DNA of 64,000 nucleotides from CAXXOK01 sp964497495 (GTDB lineage: Bacteria > Bacillota > Clostridia > Christensenellales > Aristaeellaceae), in NCBI GenBank assembly GCA_964497495.1, contig CAZCCZ010000002.1, forward strand, positions 1 to 64,000, read 5' to 3'. Of the stretch, positions 23,494 through 32,827 are shown piece by piece. The stretch's first letter is position 1. The number at the start of each line of letters is the position of its first letter. The notes beneath the pieces are model-generated. The model was not told where the DNA came from. It ran no database searches and was given only the letters and a program-made list of their open reading frames with translations. Both the position numbers and the translations under genes were made by a program.

Positions 23494-24735
23494 ATGAAGA
23501 AAATCATTGCGATGATCCTGACGGCGCTGTTGACCCTCGGCATCGGCATTACGGCCGTCGCCGAGGAGCCCGTGACCCTCGAACTTTGGCTGGCCGGAAA
23601 CGAAACCAACATCTACGACGCCTATACGGCGGCGGCGGAAGCTTACATGGGCGACCATCCCAACGTGAAAATCAACATTACCATGATCGCCTGGAGCGAT
23701 TACTTTACCAAACTGAGCGCCTCCTTCGTGGGCGGCATGGGCCCGGACGTGTATGCGATCGGCTTCCTGCAGTATTACAGCCTTCTGGGGAACCAGAACA
23801 TGCTGGCGCTCAACGATTACATGCCCAAGGATTGGGACGGCCTCACCGATATTCCCGAGAACATCCTGAATCTGGGCAAGGCGGACGGCAACTACTACGC
23901 GTTCCTGGTCCCCGAGGGCCGCGCGCTGTATTACCGCAAGGATATCGCCGAGCAGAACGGCGTTACCGAGGACGACCTGAAGGTGACCGATCTGGATTCG
24001 TTCGTCAACCTCTGCCACAAGATGGCCGTGAAGGACGGGGACGAGACCGTCGTTTCCGGGTTCGACCTTACGACGCTGGCCGGCAACAACCCGGAGCAGC
24101 AGCTCTTCGTGCTGGCCCAGATGATGGGCGCGGAAACCCTCTGGAACGACGATCTGTCCCCCCGCTTCAACGAGGCGCCCTTCGTGGAGACCATGAAGAC
24201 GATGAAAGCGCTGATCGACGACGGCACCATCCTTCCCCAGACGGCCGGCATCAACTATTTCAACACCGACGTCGCCGCGATGACCATCCTCGCGCAAAAC
24301 GGCATCGAGAACCTTTCGATCCCGGCGATCGAGGGAATCGGCGGCAGCGTCGGCATCGTTCCCCTGCCCAACGTCCTGCTGGGACAGTGGTACGCCGCCA
24401 ACGCGGCTACGGCCCACCCGAAGGAAGCGGCTGATTTCCTGATGTTCCTCAACAGCGCGCAGGGCGAACAGCTGTTGCTGGATGTCGGCCACCTCGTGCC
24501 CAACCGCGTATCCATGAAGGATGCGTACTGCGCGGGCAACGAATTACGCACGGCTTACTACAACTCCCTGATGACCGACGCCAAAGCGTACGGCAACGTG
24601 CCCAACGTGAAATTCCTGACCTGGGCCAACGCCTACCGCAGCGCGATCGAGGCGGTATACGCGGGAACGAAGGACGCGCAAACCGCGATGGACGACTTCT
24701 GCGTGGAGTACAAAACGGCCTGCGGTCTGCAGTAG
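23494..24735 (+). CDS. Sugar ABC transporter substrate-binding protein (family 1)
   Basis: An exported receptor of 413 residues. Start at 23494 (MKKIIAMILTALLTLGIG) follows AGAGGAG at 10 nt and gives a clean signal peptide cleaved at AVA/EEP; the longer frame has neither. There is no lipobox. Typical family segments are VTLELWLAGNETN, HPNVKINITMIAWSDYFTKL, GMGPDVYAIGFLQYYSL and ALYYRKDIAEQNG. It is followed by a hairpin and two permeases. With the sulfatase upstream, the likely ligand is a sulfated oligosaccharide such as a glycosaminoglycan, mucin or algal fragment. That link is inference from context only. Confidence 0.92.
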   Translation: MKKIIAMILTALLTLGIGITAVAEEPVTLELWLAGNETNIYDAYTAAAEAYMGDHPNVKINITMIAWSDYFTKLSASFVGGMGPDVYAIGFLQYYSLLGNQNMLALNDYMPKDWDGLTDIPENILNLGKADGNYYAFLVPEGRALYYRKDIAEQNGVTEDDLKVTDLDSFVNLCHKMAVKDGDETVVSGFDLTTLAGNNPEQQLFVLAQMMGAETLWNDDLSPRFNEAPFVETMKTMKALIDDGTILPQTAGINYFNTDVAAMTILAQNGIENLSIPAIEGIGGSVGIVPLPNVLLGQWYAANAATAHPKEAADFLMFLNSAQGEQLLLDVGHLVPNRVSMKDAYCAGNELRTAYYNSLMTDAKAYGNVPNVKFLTWANAYRSAIEAVYAGTKDAQTAMDDFCVEYKTACGLQ

Positions 24736-24752
24736 ACCGGCGGGCGCGGGCA

Positions 24753-24778
24753 GGCGGGGAGCCCGGCGGCTTCCCGCC
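24753..24778 (+). repeat. Intercistronic hairpin after the binding-protein gene
   Basis: GGCGGGGAGCC / GGCTTCCCGCC pair over 11 bp (one G-U) with a 4-nt loop between the binding-protein stop and the permease start. No T-run follows. Confidence 0.65.
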
Positions 24779-24813
24779 CGTCCCCTTTCCATTTTTCAGG
24801 AGGTGAGCGCCGA

Positions 24814-25713
24814 ATGATGATCGGTTCCGTCGGCAAACAACGCGAGTGGTACCGCCGTTCCCAGAAAATCGGATACCTGTTTATCCTTCCAAGCTGCCTC
24901 ATTTATCTGCTGTTCATCATCGTCCCCATCGGCTGGTCGGCGTACCTGTCGTTGACGGACTACAACCTGAAAACCGCCCGTTTTATCGGGCTGCAAAACT
25001 ACGCCGTCCTCTTGGGCGACCCCCTGTTCCACAAAGCGTTTCTGAACACGGTGGTTTACACGTTGCTTACGCTGGTGCCCAACATCGTCATCGGGCTCGG
25101 GCTGGCGATGCTGCTGAACAAGCGGTTTTTCGGCCGGGCGTTTTTCCGCGCGGTATTTTACCTGCCGCATATCATCTCCCTGGTCGTCGCCTCCCTGGCG
25201 TGGAGCTACCTGTTCAGCGAGACGGGCGTGCTGAACATGCTCCTGAAAACCGTCGGGCTGGCCCGCGTGCACTGGCTTACGTCCATCGACACGTCGATGC
25301 TGTGCGTGGTGATCGTGTCGCTCTGGATGGACTGCGGCCACAATATGATTCTGTTCCTGGCGGGGCTGCAGGGCATTCCGACGCACCTGTACGAAGCCGC
25401 CAGCCTGGACGGCGCCAACGGCGTGCAGACGTTCCGGTATGTGACGCTTCCGATGCTGGCGCCCACGACGTTCTTCGTGTTCATCATGTCCTGCATTTCG
25501 TCTTTCCAGGTGTTCGGGCAGGTCTACATCCTCACGGGCGGCGGCCCGGACAACGCGACGACCACGCTTGCGCATCAGATTTACCTGAACATATTCCAAT
25601 ATTATAAAATGGGGTATGCGTCGGCCATGGCGGTCGTGCTGCTGGTCGTCATCCTGCTGATAACGGCCGTGAATTACCGTTTTGGAAACGGGCAGGGAGG
25701 CGATGTCGGATGA
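24814..25713 (+). CDS. Sugar ABC transporter permease, MalF type
   Basis: A 299-residue CUT1 permease preceded by AGGAGGTGA. Six helices are visible, starting with IGYLFILPSCLIYLLFIIVP, and the EAA loop is YEAASLDGANGVQTFRYVTL followed by P. Its last bases overlap the next gene (ATGA), so MalF- and MalG-type partners are translationally coupled. The ATPase is missing from the operon, implying a shared one. Substrate as for the binding protein. Confidence 0.94.
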   Translation: MMIGSVGKQREWYRRSQKIGYLFILPSCLIYLLFIIVPIGWSAYLSLTDYNLKTARFIGLQNYAVLLGDPLFHKAFLNTVVYTLLTLVPNIVIGLGLAMLLNKRFFGRAFFRAVFYLPHIISLVVASLAWSYLFSETGVLNMLLKTVGLARVHWLTSIDTSMLCVVIVSLWMDCGHNMILFLAGLQGIPTHLYEAASLDGANGVQTFRYVTLPMLAPTTFFVFIMSCISSFQVFGQVYILTGGGPDNATTTLAHQIYLNIFQYYKMGYASAMAVVLLVVILLITAVNYRFGNGQGGDVG

Positions 25714-26618
25714 ACGGCGAAGCGGCAATCTCCCTCGGGCGGAAACGGCCCCGCCACATGGGAAAGCGCATCCTCCATTTCGTCGTGCTGACCGCGCTTG
25801 CTTTGCTCTGGTTCACACCCGTCCTGTTCGTCATTCTGACCGCGTTCAAAACGGACTCCGAGCTGACGCTGCGCCAGTTCCGCTGGCTGCCTACCAGTTG
25901 GAGCCCCGTCAACTTTCAAAACGCGTTTCACGTGTCCGGCTACAACTGGTGGGCGTACTTCCGGAACTCCCTGTTCGTCACCGGGGTAACGGTCGTCGGC
26001 AGCCTGTTTTTTAACTCGCTCGCCGGGTACGCCTTCGCCCGCCTGCACTTCCGCGGCAGGGACGCGATCTTTCTCGTGTTTCTGGCCGGCATGATGATCC
26101 CTCCGCAGTCCATCATCCTGCCGCAGTACCTGATCATGAAGATCATTCCGCTGGCCGGCGGGAACGACCTCCTCGGCCGAGGGGGAACGGGGTTGCTCAA
26201 CACGCTCTGGGCGGTGATCATTCCCCAGCTTTGCGGGGCTTTCGGCATTTTCCTTTGCAAGCAGTTTTACCTGTCCTTTCCGCAGGCGATGGACGACGCG
26301 GCGCGAATCGACGGCTGCAGGGAATTCCGTATCTATTGGAACATCTATCTTCCGCAGTCGCTGACCCTTCTGGCGTCGCTTGTGATCATCAAATCCATTT
26401 CGGTCTGGAACGATTTTTTCTTCCCGCTGATCATGACCACTTCCAGCGACATGCGCACGGTACAGCTTGCGCTTCAGGTGTTCAAGAGCAACGTCGAGGG
26501 GCACTGGAACTGGCTGATGGCGGTCACGCTGATTACGATCCTCCCCGTAATCCTGATCTTCCTGTGCGCGCAGCGGTATTTTGTTCAGAGCGTGACGACG
26601 AGCGGCATGAAAAACTGA
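25710..26618 (+). CDS. Sugar ABC transporter permease, MalG type
   Basis: A 302-residue CUT1 permease that begins inside the stop of its partner (4-nt overlap). It has an N-terminal helix ILHFVVLTALALLWFTPVLF, the P-rich segment MMIPPQSIILPQYLI and the EAA loop MDDAARIDGCREFRIYWNIY followed by LP. It is the last gene of the sulfatase-linked operon and is followed by a clear hairpin. Helix count and motif order are normal for the family. Confidence 0.94.
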   Translation: MNGEAAISLGRKRPRHMGKRILHFVVLTALALLWFTPVLFVILTAFKTDSELTLRQFRWLPTSWSPVNFQNAFHVSGYNWWAYFRNSLFVTGVTVVGSLFFNSLAGYAFARLHFRGRDAIFLVFLAGMMIPPQSIILPQYLIMKIIPLAGGNDLLGRGGTGLLNTLWAVIIPQLCGAFGIFLCKQFYLSFPQAMDDAARIDGCREFRIYWNIYLPQSLTLLASLVIIKSISVWNDFFFPLIMTTSSDMRTVQLALQVFKSNVEGHWNWLMAVTLITILPVILIFLCAQRYFVQSVTTSGMKN

Positions 26619-26685
26619 CCGTTCCCTTCGGCCCGCGGCGAGAGGGCGCGCGGGATGCGGAGCAGCCGAAACAATCGGAAGGCGG

Positions 26686-26712
26686 CGGGCGCGGCGTAAG
26701 CCGCGCCCGTTT
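26686..26712 (+). terminator. Terminator of the sulfatase/transport operon
   Basis: CGGGCGCGGC / GCCGCGCCCG, a 10-bp perfect stem closed by a GTAA tetraloop and followed by TTTCGT. The remaining bases to 26991 hold the next promoter and no gene. Confidence 0.75.
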
Positions 26713-26817
26713 CGTAATCCGGCACCCCGCGCCGGACCGCGACGTGAAAAACGGCGGTGCGAACCCGGATATGCCGCGCCTTCCCGCCGGGGCGCGGTTT
26801 CCCCGGCCGGGAAACGG

Positions 26818-26845
26818 TTGACATTTCGCACGGATGCCTTACGAT
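26818..26845 (+). promoter_or_regulatory. Sigma-A promoter for the second kinase/regulator pair
   Basis: Perfect TTGACA (26818-26823), 16-bp spacer and TACGAT (26840-26845), about 145 bp before the kinase start. Confidence 0.6.
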
Positions 26846-26991
26846 AAGGGGCGGCGGTTGCGCGCGGAGAAACGGCGGGCGGCTGGCGGGAGAAGGAGAA
26901 GCGGCGGCACGAAGGCCGTTTCCGCCGCGGGCTTTCAGCCCCGCGAGGGCCGAACCCGCGGTTGCGGCAGACATCGCAGGGAGGGCGTACC

Positions 26992-28698
26992 ATGGTCCGA
27001 AAAAGGCGTACGTTACAGAAACGGTTCCTCTTTTTTACGCTCGTCATCGCGCTCTTTGTGATGCTGCTGACGCTGAGCGTCACGTACCTGTTCTCCGTTC
27101 AGAATATCACGGCCACCACCGCGCAGTACCTGTCTACCTATATCCAGTACGCGGACGACACGCTCAACTCGGAGCTTAACAGCGCCAAGCTTCTGGCCCA
27201 CGGCATCGCTTCCGATCAGGAGATCGTGAAGCAGGCGATTAAAGGCACGACCGTCGAAGCCAGCTATAACTGGTTCGTGGAACAGAAACGCCTGCGCAGC
27301 TATCTGGACGGCATGGTCGTGGACAAGGCCTACGTTTCCAAGCTCGCGGTGGTGCTGACCAACGGACGCATCTACCAGTCCACCGGCACGATGCTGACCC
27401 GGCGGGACTTTTCCGCCGACTGGTACCGCCGGGCGATCGCCAGCACGATGCTCGAGGTAACGTACATTACGGACGAACCCGGCGTGCTGCGCATCTCCCG
27501 CCCGATCCTGAGCGGGCGGGAGATCGTCGGCATGGTCTTTATGGAAGTGGACGCGAACAAGCTGTGCAACGCCTATCAGCTGCAGCCGCTAGCGGACGTC
27601 AGCCTGCTGGTGTTCGCGCCGGACGGCGACCTGTTTTACAGCCAGCCCGCCGGAAACCGGTCGTTTGACGAGGCGGATGTCCGGTCGCTCGCCACGGGAT
27701 ACAGCCGCCTTGACGGCGAGGATTACTACGCCATGCGCTACGTGGGGAAAAGTGGCCTGGTGACCACGGGCCTCCTGCCCCGGGCCGATTTCATGGGCAA
27801 TTCGATGGCCCTCGGCGCCCGTATGCTCTGGGTGGCCGCGGTGGCGTTCGCGCTGGCTTTCGGCGCCAGCCGCCTGTTTGGGCGCCATCTGTTCCACAAC
27901 CTCAACCTTCTGATGGATTGCATGCGGGCCGTGCGAAAGGGCGACGTAAGCCGCCGCGCCGTTTTGCCCAACGAGGACGAGATCAGCGACGCGGGGGACG
28001 CCTTCAACCGCATGATGAATCAGATCGAGGAACTGATGAAGGGCATCCGTCTGGAGGAGGCCGCCAAGCGCGAGGCCGAACGGAACGTGCTGGCCGCGCA
28101 AATACAGCCCCATTTCATTTATAACTCCATCAGCGCGATCCGCTATATGGCGCAGATGAAAGGGCAAAGCGACATCGAGGAGGCGGCGCGCGCCTTAGGC
28201 GACCTGATACGCAGCGTTCTGGGCAACCGCGACCAGTGGATTACGCTGTGGGAGGAGCGCGCCTATATCGAAAACTACGTCGTGCTGCAACGTTTCAAGT
28301 ATCAAAGCGGTTTTTCACTCCAGTGGGACGTGGACGAACCGCTGTGGGCCATGCGCATTCCCAAGCTGCTCTTGCAGCCGCTGGTGGAAAACGCGCTGAT
28401 CCACGGCATTGCCATGAATCCCGAAGGGGAGATCGCCGTGTCGGCGCACGAGGAGTACGGCAAGGTGACCGTCCGCGTTACGGACAACGGCGTGGGCATG
28501 GACGAGGACCGCGTGGATACCCTGATGGCGGACCGCCGCATTACGCCCGCGTCCCTGCGCAAGTTCGGGTTGGACAACGTGCGGGAGCGCGTGGCCCTGT
28601 GTTACGGAGGCGCCGGTTCCTTCCGCATCATCAGCGTGAAGGGCTCTTTCACCTGCGTGGAACTGACGCTGCCCCGGATGACCGAGGAGGACGAATAA
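26992..28698 (+). CDS. YesM-type sensor histidine kinase
   Basis: A 568-residue membrane kinase. The start at 26992 (MVRKRRTLQKRF) follows GGGAGGG; the upstream frame is unsupported. One helix (about 11-33), an extracellular Cache-like sensor (about 34-275), a second helix near LWVAAVAFALAFGASRL, a HAMP-like linker and the kinase core with QIQPHFIYNSI (phospho-His about residue 374) follow. The ATP-binding part has LLQPLVENALIHGIA and TDNGVGMDEDRV. Its stop overlaps the regulator start by one base (TAATG). It probably senses the substrate of the LipO/LplBC-type transporter downstream. Confidence 0.94.
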   Translation: MVRKRRTLQKRFLFFTLVIALFVMLLTLSVTYLFSVQNITATTAQYLSTYIQYADDTLNSELNSAKLLAHGIASDQEIVKQAIKGTTVEASYNWFVEQKRLRSYLDGMVVDKAYVSKLAVVLTNGRIYQSTGTMLTRRDFSADWYRRAIASTMLEVTYITDEPGVLRISRPILSGREIVGMVFMEVDANKLCNAYQLQPLADVSLLVFAPDGDLFYSQPAGNRSFDEADVRSLATGYSRLDGEDYYAMRYVGKSGLVTTGLLPRADFMGNSMALGARMLWVAAVAFALAFGASRLFGRHLFHNLNLLMDCMRAVRKGDVSRRAVLPNEDEISDAGDAFNRMMNQIEELMKGIRLEEAAKREAERNVLAAQIQPHFIYNSISAIRYMAQMKGQSDIEEAARALGDLIRSVLGNRDQWITLWEERAYIENYVVLQRFKYQSGFSLQWDVDEPLWAMRIPKLLLQPLVENALIHGIAMNPEGEIAVSAHEEYGKVTVRVTDNGVGMDEDRVDTLMADRRITPASLRKFGLDNVRERVALCYGGAGSFRIISVKGSFTCVELTLPRMTEEDE

Positions 28699-30176
28699 TG
28701 CCGGTTTTACAGGTTGCCCTGGTGGACGACGAACGGATCTCCCGGGAATTTATCCGCCGTATGCGCATCTGGCACGACGGACGCTTCGCCCTGTCTATCG
28801 TGGCGGAAGACGCGGCGACGCTGCTGGAAGCGCTCGGCACCGTGGCCGTGGACGTGGTGCTGATGGACGTATCCATGCCCGGGATGAACGGCGTGGAGCT
28901 TTCGGGAATCCTGGCGGAACGGTACCCGCAGATTTCGATACTGGCCATCAGCAATTTCGACGATTACGATTACGTGCGGCAGGTTATGAAAAACGGGGCG
29001 GAGGATTATCTGCTTAAACACCGGATTGACGAAAACACCCTCGCCGACCATCTGGAACGGCTGCTGCCCATGCGCGAGAAGAAGAAGGGGGATTCCCTTC
29101 GCACGCAGCTGCGGCGTTTCCTGAGCAACGACGCTCCCTGGCCCTTCCCGGCGGACGGCGCGCAACTGGTGCCCTGTTTCGGCGCGCTGCCCGCGCTTGC
29201 GGAGATGCCGGAAGAACAGCGGGAGGAAGTGCGCCGCGGGGTAGAGCGCATTTTGGAAGCCGATTCGTCCCAGACGGTGCGCAAATGCGCCGTTGCCTTC
29301 GGGGACGACCGGTTCATGCTCGCGCTGAGTTTTTATGATGCGCCGGGGTACGCGGCCATCGAGCGGCAGACGCATTTTCTGTGCACGGTGGCCGTCGATT
29401 CCGTTCATTCGGTGTTCCACGTGCCGCTGACGCTGGAATGCGGCCCCGTGATGCACGAGCGCAAGGCGTTGGTAGAGTACATCCGCCGCCGCGCCGTAGA
29501 CGGCGCGCTTTCCTCCGCCAAGATACGGGACACCCTGACGCTGGACGAACAGCGCAGGCTGCTTTCCCTGATGGAGCAGGGCGACGCGACCGGGTTGGAG
29601 GAAATGATTCCGCAGCTATTAAGCAGCGTGCCGGCGAACGCCGTGCGGGAGCGGCTTTTTCTGGCCCGGGCGCTGATTTCCACGGCCCGCAGAGCCGGGG
29701 ATGAATGGGGCTGCAATCCGGAACTGCCTGCGGACGGCAACCCGCTCTTCGCGTGGATGCAGGCGCGCAGCCCTCAAAGGCTTACGGAGGATATTCTGGA
29801 AATATTCCGCGGCCTGCTGCGGGAACGGCGCAGCCTGCTCCTTGCGGAACACTCCCCCGCGGTGCGGGATGCGGCGCGGTTCATACAGGATCATTATCCG
29901 GATACCATCAGCCTTTCGACGGTCGCGGCCAACGTGGGCCTGAACGAAAGCTACCTGAGCCGCCTGTTCAAGAAGGAAATGGGGGTTACGGTGGGCGGGT
30001 ACCTCTATCGCATCCGCATCAGGCAGGCCGAGGAATTGCTGGAACGGGGCGCGAACCTGAAGGAAATCGCCGCGTCCACCGGCTTCGTGCAGTACACGCA
30101 TTTTCTGCGCGTTTTCAAACAGGAAACCGGGCTTACCCCCAAGGAGTACCTGCAAAAAAACGACCATAACGGATAG
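28698..30176 (+). CDS. YesN-type response regulator, receiver plus AraC domain
   Basis: A 492-residue DNA-binding regulator partner of the preceding kinase. The ATG overlaps the kinase stop and lies behind GGAGGACG. The receiver domain has Asp 57 in VDVVLMDVSMPGMNG and Lys in DYLLKHRIDEN. A middle region of the YesN type spans about 130-390. The AraC domain shows FIQDHYPDTISLSTVAANV, LNESYLSRLFKKEMGV and AASTGFVQYTHFLRVFKQ, ending TPKEYLQK. Target promoters are probably the adjacent binding-protein gene (extended -10 at 30227) and its operon. Confidence 0.94.
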   Translation: MPVLQVALVDDERISREFIRRMRIWHDGRFALSIVAEDAATLLEALGTVAVDVVLMDVSMPGMNGVELSGILAERYPQISILAISNFDDYDYVRQVMKNGAEDYLLKHRIDENTLADHLERLLPMREKKKGDSLRTQLRRFLSNDAPWPFPADGAQLVPCFGALPALAEMPEEQREEVRRGVERILEADSSQTVRKCAVAFGDDRFMLALSFYDAPGYAAIERQTHFLCTVAVDSVHSVFHVPLTLECGPVMHERKALVEYIRRRAVDGALSSAKIRDTLTLDEQRRLLSLMEQGDATGLEEMIPQLLSSVPANAVRERLFLARALISTARRAGDEWGCNPELPADGNPLFAWMQARSPQRLTEDILEIFRGLLRERRSLLLAEHSPAVRDAARFIQDHYPDTISLSTVAANVGLNESYLSRLFKKEMGVTVGGYLYRIRIRQAEELLERGANLKEIAASTGFVQYTHFLRVFKQETGLTPKEYLQKNDHNG

Positions 30177-30226
30177 TAATTTGTCAACATCAGATAGCTT
30201 TTCCTTTCCGGAGACGGGGAACGGGT

Positions 30227-30235
30227 TGGTATGAT
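30227..30235 (+). promoter_or_regulatory. Extended -10 promoter of the LipO-type gene
   Basis: TGGTATGAT, 34 bp before the ATG. Upstream, TTTTCCTTTCCGG (about 30199-30211) resembles TTTACCTTTCC at 38172-38182 before another kinase-linked binding protein, a possible activator site. Confidence 0.6.
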
Positions 30236-30269
30236 ATAGCTACGAATCAACCAAAAAGGAGGTCTACCC

Positions 30270-31799
30270 ATGAAAAAGCGTTCCCTGGCTACCCTTGCCC
30301 TCGCCCTGGCGCTGTCTCTCGCCTTAACCGGCGGCGCCCTGGCGACGACCTTCCCCCTGACGACGGAGAACGTCACTTTCACCGTTTTCGGCCAGCGCGA
30401 CCAGAACCAGGCCAACTGGGACGACGTGTACGTGCTCAACAAGTACGCGGATATGACGGGCGTAACGATGGACTGGCAGGAAGTGCCCGCCCAGGGTTAC
30501 GACGAGGTGAAGAACCTGCTCTTCGCCAGCAACGACCTGCCCGATCTCTTCGTGCGCGCCGTCCTCACGGATAACGACATCATCCAGTACGGCGTCACCA
30601 GCGGACAGCTGCTTCCCCTCAACGACATGCTGGAGCAGTACGCACCCAATTTCTACGCCCTGATGGAAGCGAACCCCTCCATCCGCCAGAGTATCACCGC
30701 GCCGGACGGCAACATTTACGCGCTGCCCCGCGTCGATCTGAGCGATACCGGCCGCATGGACTTCAAACAGTGGATCAACAAGGATTGGCTTGCGAAGCTG
30801 GGCCTGCAGCCGCCCACAAACATCGAGGAAATGAAGCAGGTGCTCACGGCCTTCCGGGACGGCGACCCCAACGGCAACGGCGAGAAAGACGAAATTCCGA
30901 TGGGGATCCGCGAACCCAGCTCCGTATACCAGCTCGGCGGTTCCTTCGGCCTGCAGTACCAGATGCGCGACACCTATAACATCGACGAGAACGGCAAGCT
31001 GCACAACTGGCTCTGCGACGACGCCTTCAAGGAATACCTGACCTACCTCAACGACCTGTATTCCGAAGGGCTGATCTGGCAGGACTATTACAAGAACGAC
31101 CGTCCCCAGTGGCGCACCAACCTGGCCAACGCGGCCTACGGCGTTATGTACATGCCTTACAGCGACGTGTTCCTGAAGGTGGAGGACCAGTACGCCGCGC
31201 TGGAACCCCTCGTTGGGCCGCACAGAGACCAGCTTTGGTCCGACGCGAACGTCGGCTGCCAGGTGGGCCAGTTCGCCATCAGCAGCACCTGCAAGAACCC
31301 CGAGCTTGCGCTGCAGTGGGTGGACTACTTCTACTCCGAAGAGGGCGCGCAGTTCTTCGCCTACGGCGTCGAAGGCGAGACCTTCTACCGCGACGCGGAC
31401 GGCAACCCGCACCTGAACGACGATATTATCAACGCGCCGGAAGGCTTCATGACCGCGCTGGGCAAGATCAACCTGGTGCCCGGCCTGTACTTCCCGTCCC
31501 TGACGGACAACAGCACGGACGGCGTGATCGCCAGCAAGCTCACCAAAGAAGTCGCCTCCGTGTTCGTGCCTTATCTGCCCAAGACCATCGTGGCCAAGCC
31601 CACGGTATCGCTGGACGATATGGACGCGGTCAACGCCATCACCCAGGACCTGGTCACCTACCGCGATACGGCGGTCACCAAGTTCATTCTGGGCGAATGG
31701 GGCTTCGACAAGTGGGATGAATACTGCAACACGCTGGATACCATCGGCATCCACCAGCTGGAGGACATCTACCAGCGCGCGCTGGACGCACTGAAGTAA
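30270..31799 (+). CDS. Extracellular substrate-binding protein, LipO type
   Basis: A 509-residue exported sugar-binding protein, longer than the MalE-type proteins in this window and of the LipO class that pairs with LplB/LplC permeases. AAAAGGAGG precedes the ATG. The signal peptide (MKKRSLATLALALALSLALT) ends at ALA/TTF with no lipobox. Family segments are VFGQRDQNQANWDDVYVLNK, DLPDLFVRAVLTDN, RVDLSDTGRMDFKQWINKDW and GDPNGNGEKDEIPMG, the last an EF-hand-like calcium-binding loop (DPNGNGEKDE). It is followed by a strong terminator-like hairpin, then both permeases. The sulfatase at the end of the operon suggests a sulfated glycan ligand. Confidence 0.93.
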   Translation: MKKRSLATLALALALSLALTGGALATTFPLTTENVTFTVFGQRDQNQANWDDVYVLNKYADMTGVTMDWQEVPAQGYDEVKNLLFASNDLPDLFVRAVLTDNDIIQYGVTSGQLLPLNDMLEQYAPNFYALMEANPSIRQSITAPDGNIYALPRVDLSDTGRMDFKQWINKDWLAKLGLQPPTNIEEMKQVLTAFRDGDPNGNGEKDEIPMGIREPSSVYQLGGSFGLQYQMRDTYNIDENGKLHNWLCDDAFKEYLTYLNDLYSEGLIWQDYYKNDRPQWRTNLANAAYGVMYMPYSDVFLKVEDQYAALEPLVGPHRDQLWSDANVGCQVGQFAISSTCKNPELALQWVDYFYSEEGAQFFAYGVEGETFYRDADGNPHLNDDIINAPEGFMTALGKINLVPGLYFPSLTDNSTDGVIASKLTKEVASVFVPYLPKTIVAKPTVSLDDMDAVNAITQDLVTYRDTAVTKFILGEWGFDKWDEYCNTLDTIGIHQLEDIYQRALDALK

Positions 31800-31810
31800 T
31801 ACCCGACGCA

Positions 31811-31849
31811 GGGGAGGCGGGTCCCGGCGACCCGCCTCCCCTTTTCCTT
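31811..31849 (+). terminator. Strong terminator-like hairpin between LipO-type and LplB-type genes
   Basis: GGGGAGGCGGGTC / GACCCGCCTCCCC, a perfect 13-bp stem with a 5-nt loop followed by TTTTCCTT. It should stop most transcripts after the binding-protein gene. Confidence 0.85.
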
Positions 31850-31901
31850 GAATCCAACCCCCGCGGCTTCCCGCGGGAACCACGTCGGGAGAGAATCGGA
31901 T

Positions 31902-32813
31902 ATGAAAGAAAATTCATGGTTGCGCGCGGTCAAGAAGGAATACGGCCTTTACCTGATTTTTCTGGTGCCGCTGATTTGGTACCTGTTGTTCATGTACACG
32001 CCCATGTACGGGCTCCAGATCGCTTTCAAGCGCTACAACTCCCGCCTGGGGATTCTGGGCAGCCCGTGGGTGGGAATGCAGTATTTCGAGCAGTTTTTCA
32101 ACTCCTACTATTTTGGAAACCTGCTGGCCAACACGCTGGTGCTGAACGTTTACCAGATGGCGGTCGGTTTCCCCATTCCGATCCTGCTGGCCCTCATCAT
32201 TAACGAAATCCGCGTGCGCCCGCTGAAAAAAGCGGTGCAGAACGTCACCTACATCCCCTACTTCATGTCGGTCGTGGTGGTGGTGAGCATGCTCAACCTG
32301 TTTTCCAACCCGACCTACGGAATTTTCAACAAAATCGGCGCGCTGCTGGGCGCGGCTCCGGTGGATTATTTCGCCAAGGAAGAGTATTTCCGCTCCCTGT
32401 ACGTGTTTTCAAACGTATGGCAGAACATGGGCTTCAATTCCGTCATTTACATCGCGGCGCTCAGCGCGGTAGACCCGCAGCTTTACGAGGCCGCGGAGAT
32501 GGACGGCGCTTCCCGCCTGCGGAAGATCATCCATATTTCGCTGCCCTGCATTATGCCCACCATCGTCATCCTGTTCATCATGCGCATCGGAAGCCTGATG
32601 AACGTTGGCTTTGAAAAAGTGCTGCTGATGCAGAACACCGTCAACATGGGCACCAGCGACGTGATTTCCACGTTTATTTACCGCAACGGTATTCAAAAGG
32701 GCCAGTTCAGCTACAGCGCCGCCGTGGGTATTTTCAATTCGCTGGTGAACCTGGCGCTGCTGGTGGGCGCGAACACCCTCACCCGCAAACTGGGCGACGA
32801 CAGCCTGTGGTGA
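31902..32813 (+). CDS. ABC transporter permease, LplB type
   Basis: A 303-residue permease starting at MKENSWLRAVKKEYGLY, chosen because GGGAGAG lies upstream. The N-terminal region YLIFLVPLIWYLLFMYTPMYG and the EAA loop YEAAEMDGASRLRKIIHISL then P are characteristic of the LplB/YtcP-type importers of complex saccharides. Six helices are apparent. No ATPase is nearby. It is separated from the LplC-type gene by 14 bp containing AAAGGAGG. Confidence 0.94.
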   Translation: MKENSWLRAVKKEYGLYLIFLVPLIWYLLFMYTPMYGLQIAFKRYNSRLGILGSPWVGMQYFEQFFNSYYFGNLLANTLVLNVYQMAVGFPIPILLALIINEIRVRPLKKAVQNVTYIPYFMSVVVVVSMLNLFSNPTYGIFNKIGALLGAAPVDYFAKEEYFRSLYVFSNVWQNMGFNSVIYIAALSAVDPQLYEAAEMDGASRLRKIIHISLPCIMPTIVILFIMRIGSLMNVGFEKVLLMQNTVNMGTSDVISTFIYRNGIQKGQFSYSAAVGIFNSLVNLALLVGANTLTRKLGDDSLW

Positions 32814-32827
32814 AAGGAGGAAGCGGC

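Noticed and set aside
30324..31883. A 519-codon minus-strand frame opposite the LipO-type gene
   Set aside because: Shadow of a well-supported binding-protein gene; no recognisable domain and it crosses the intercistronic terminator.
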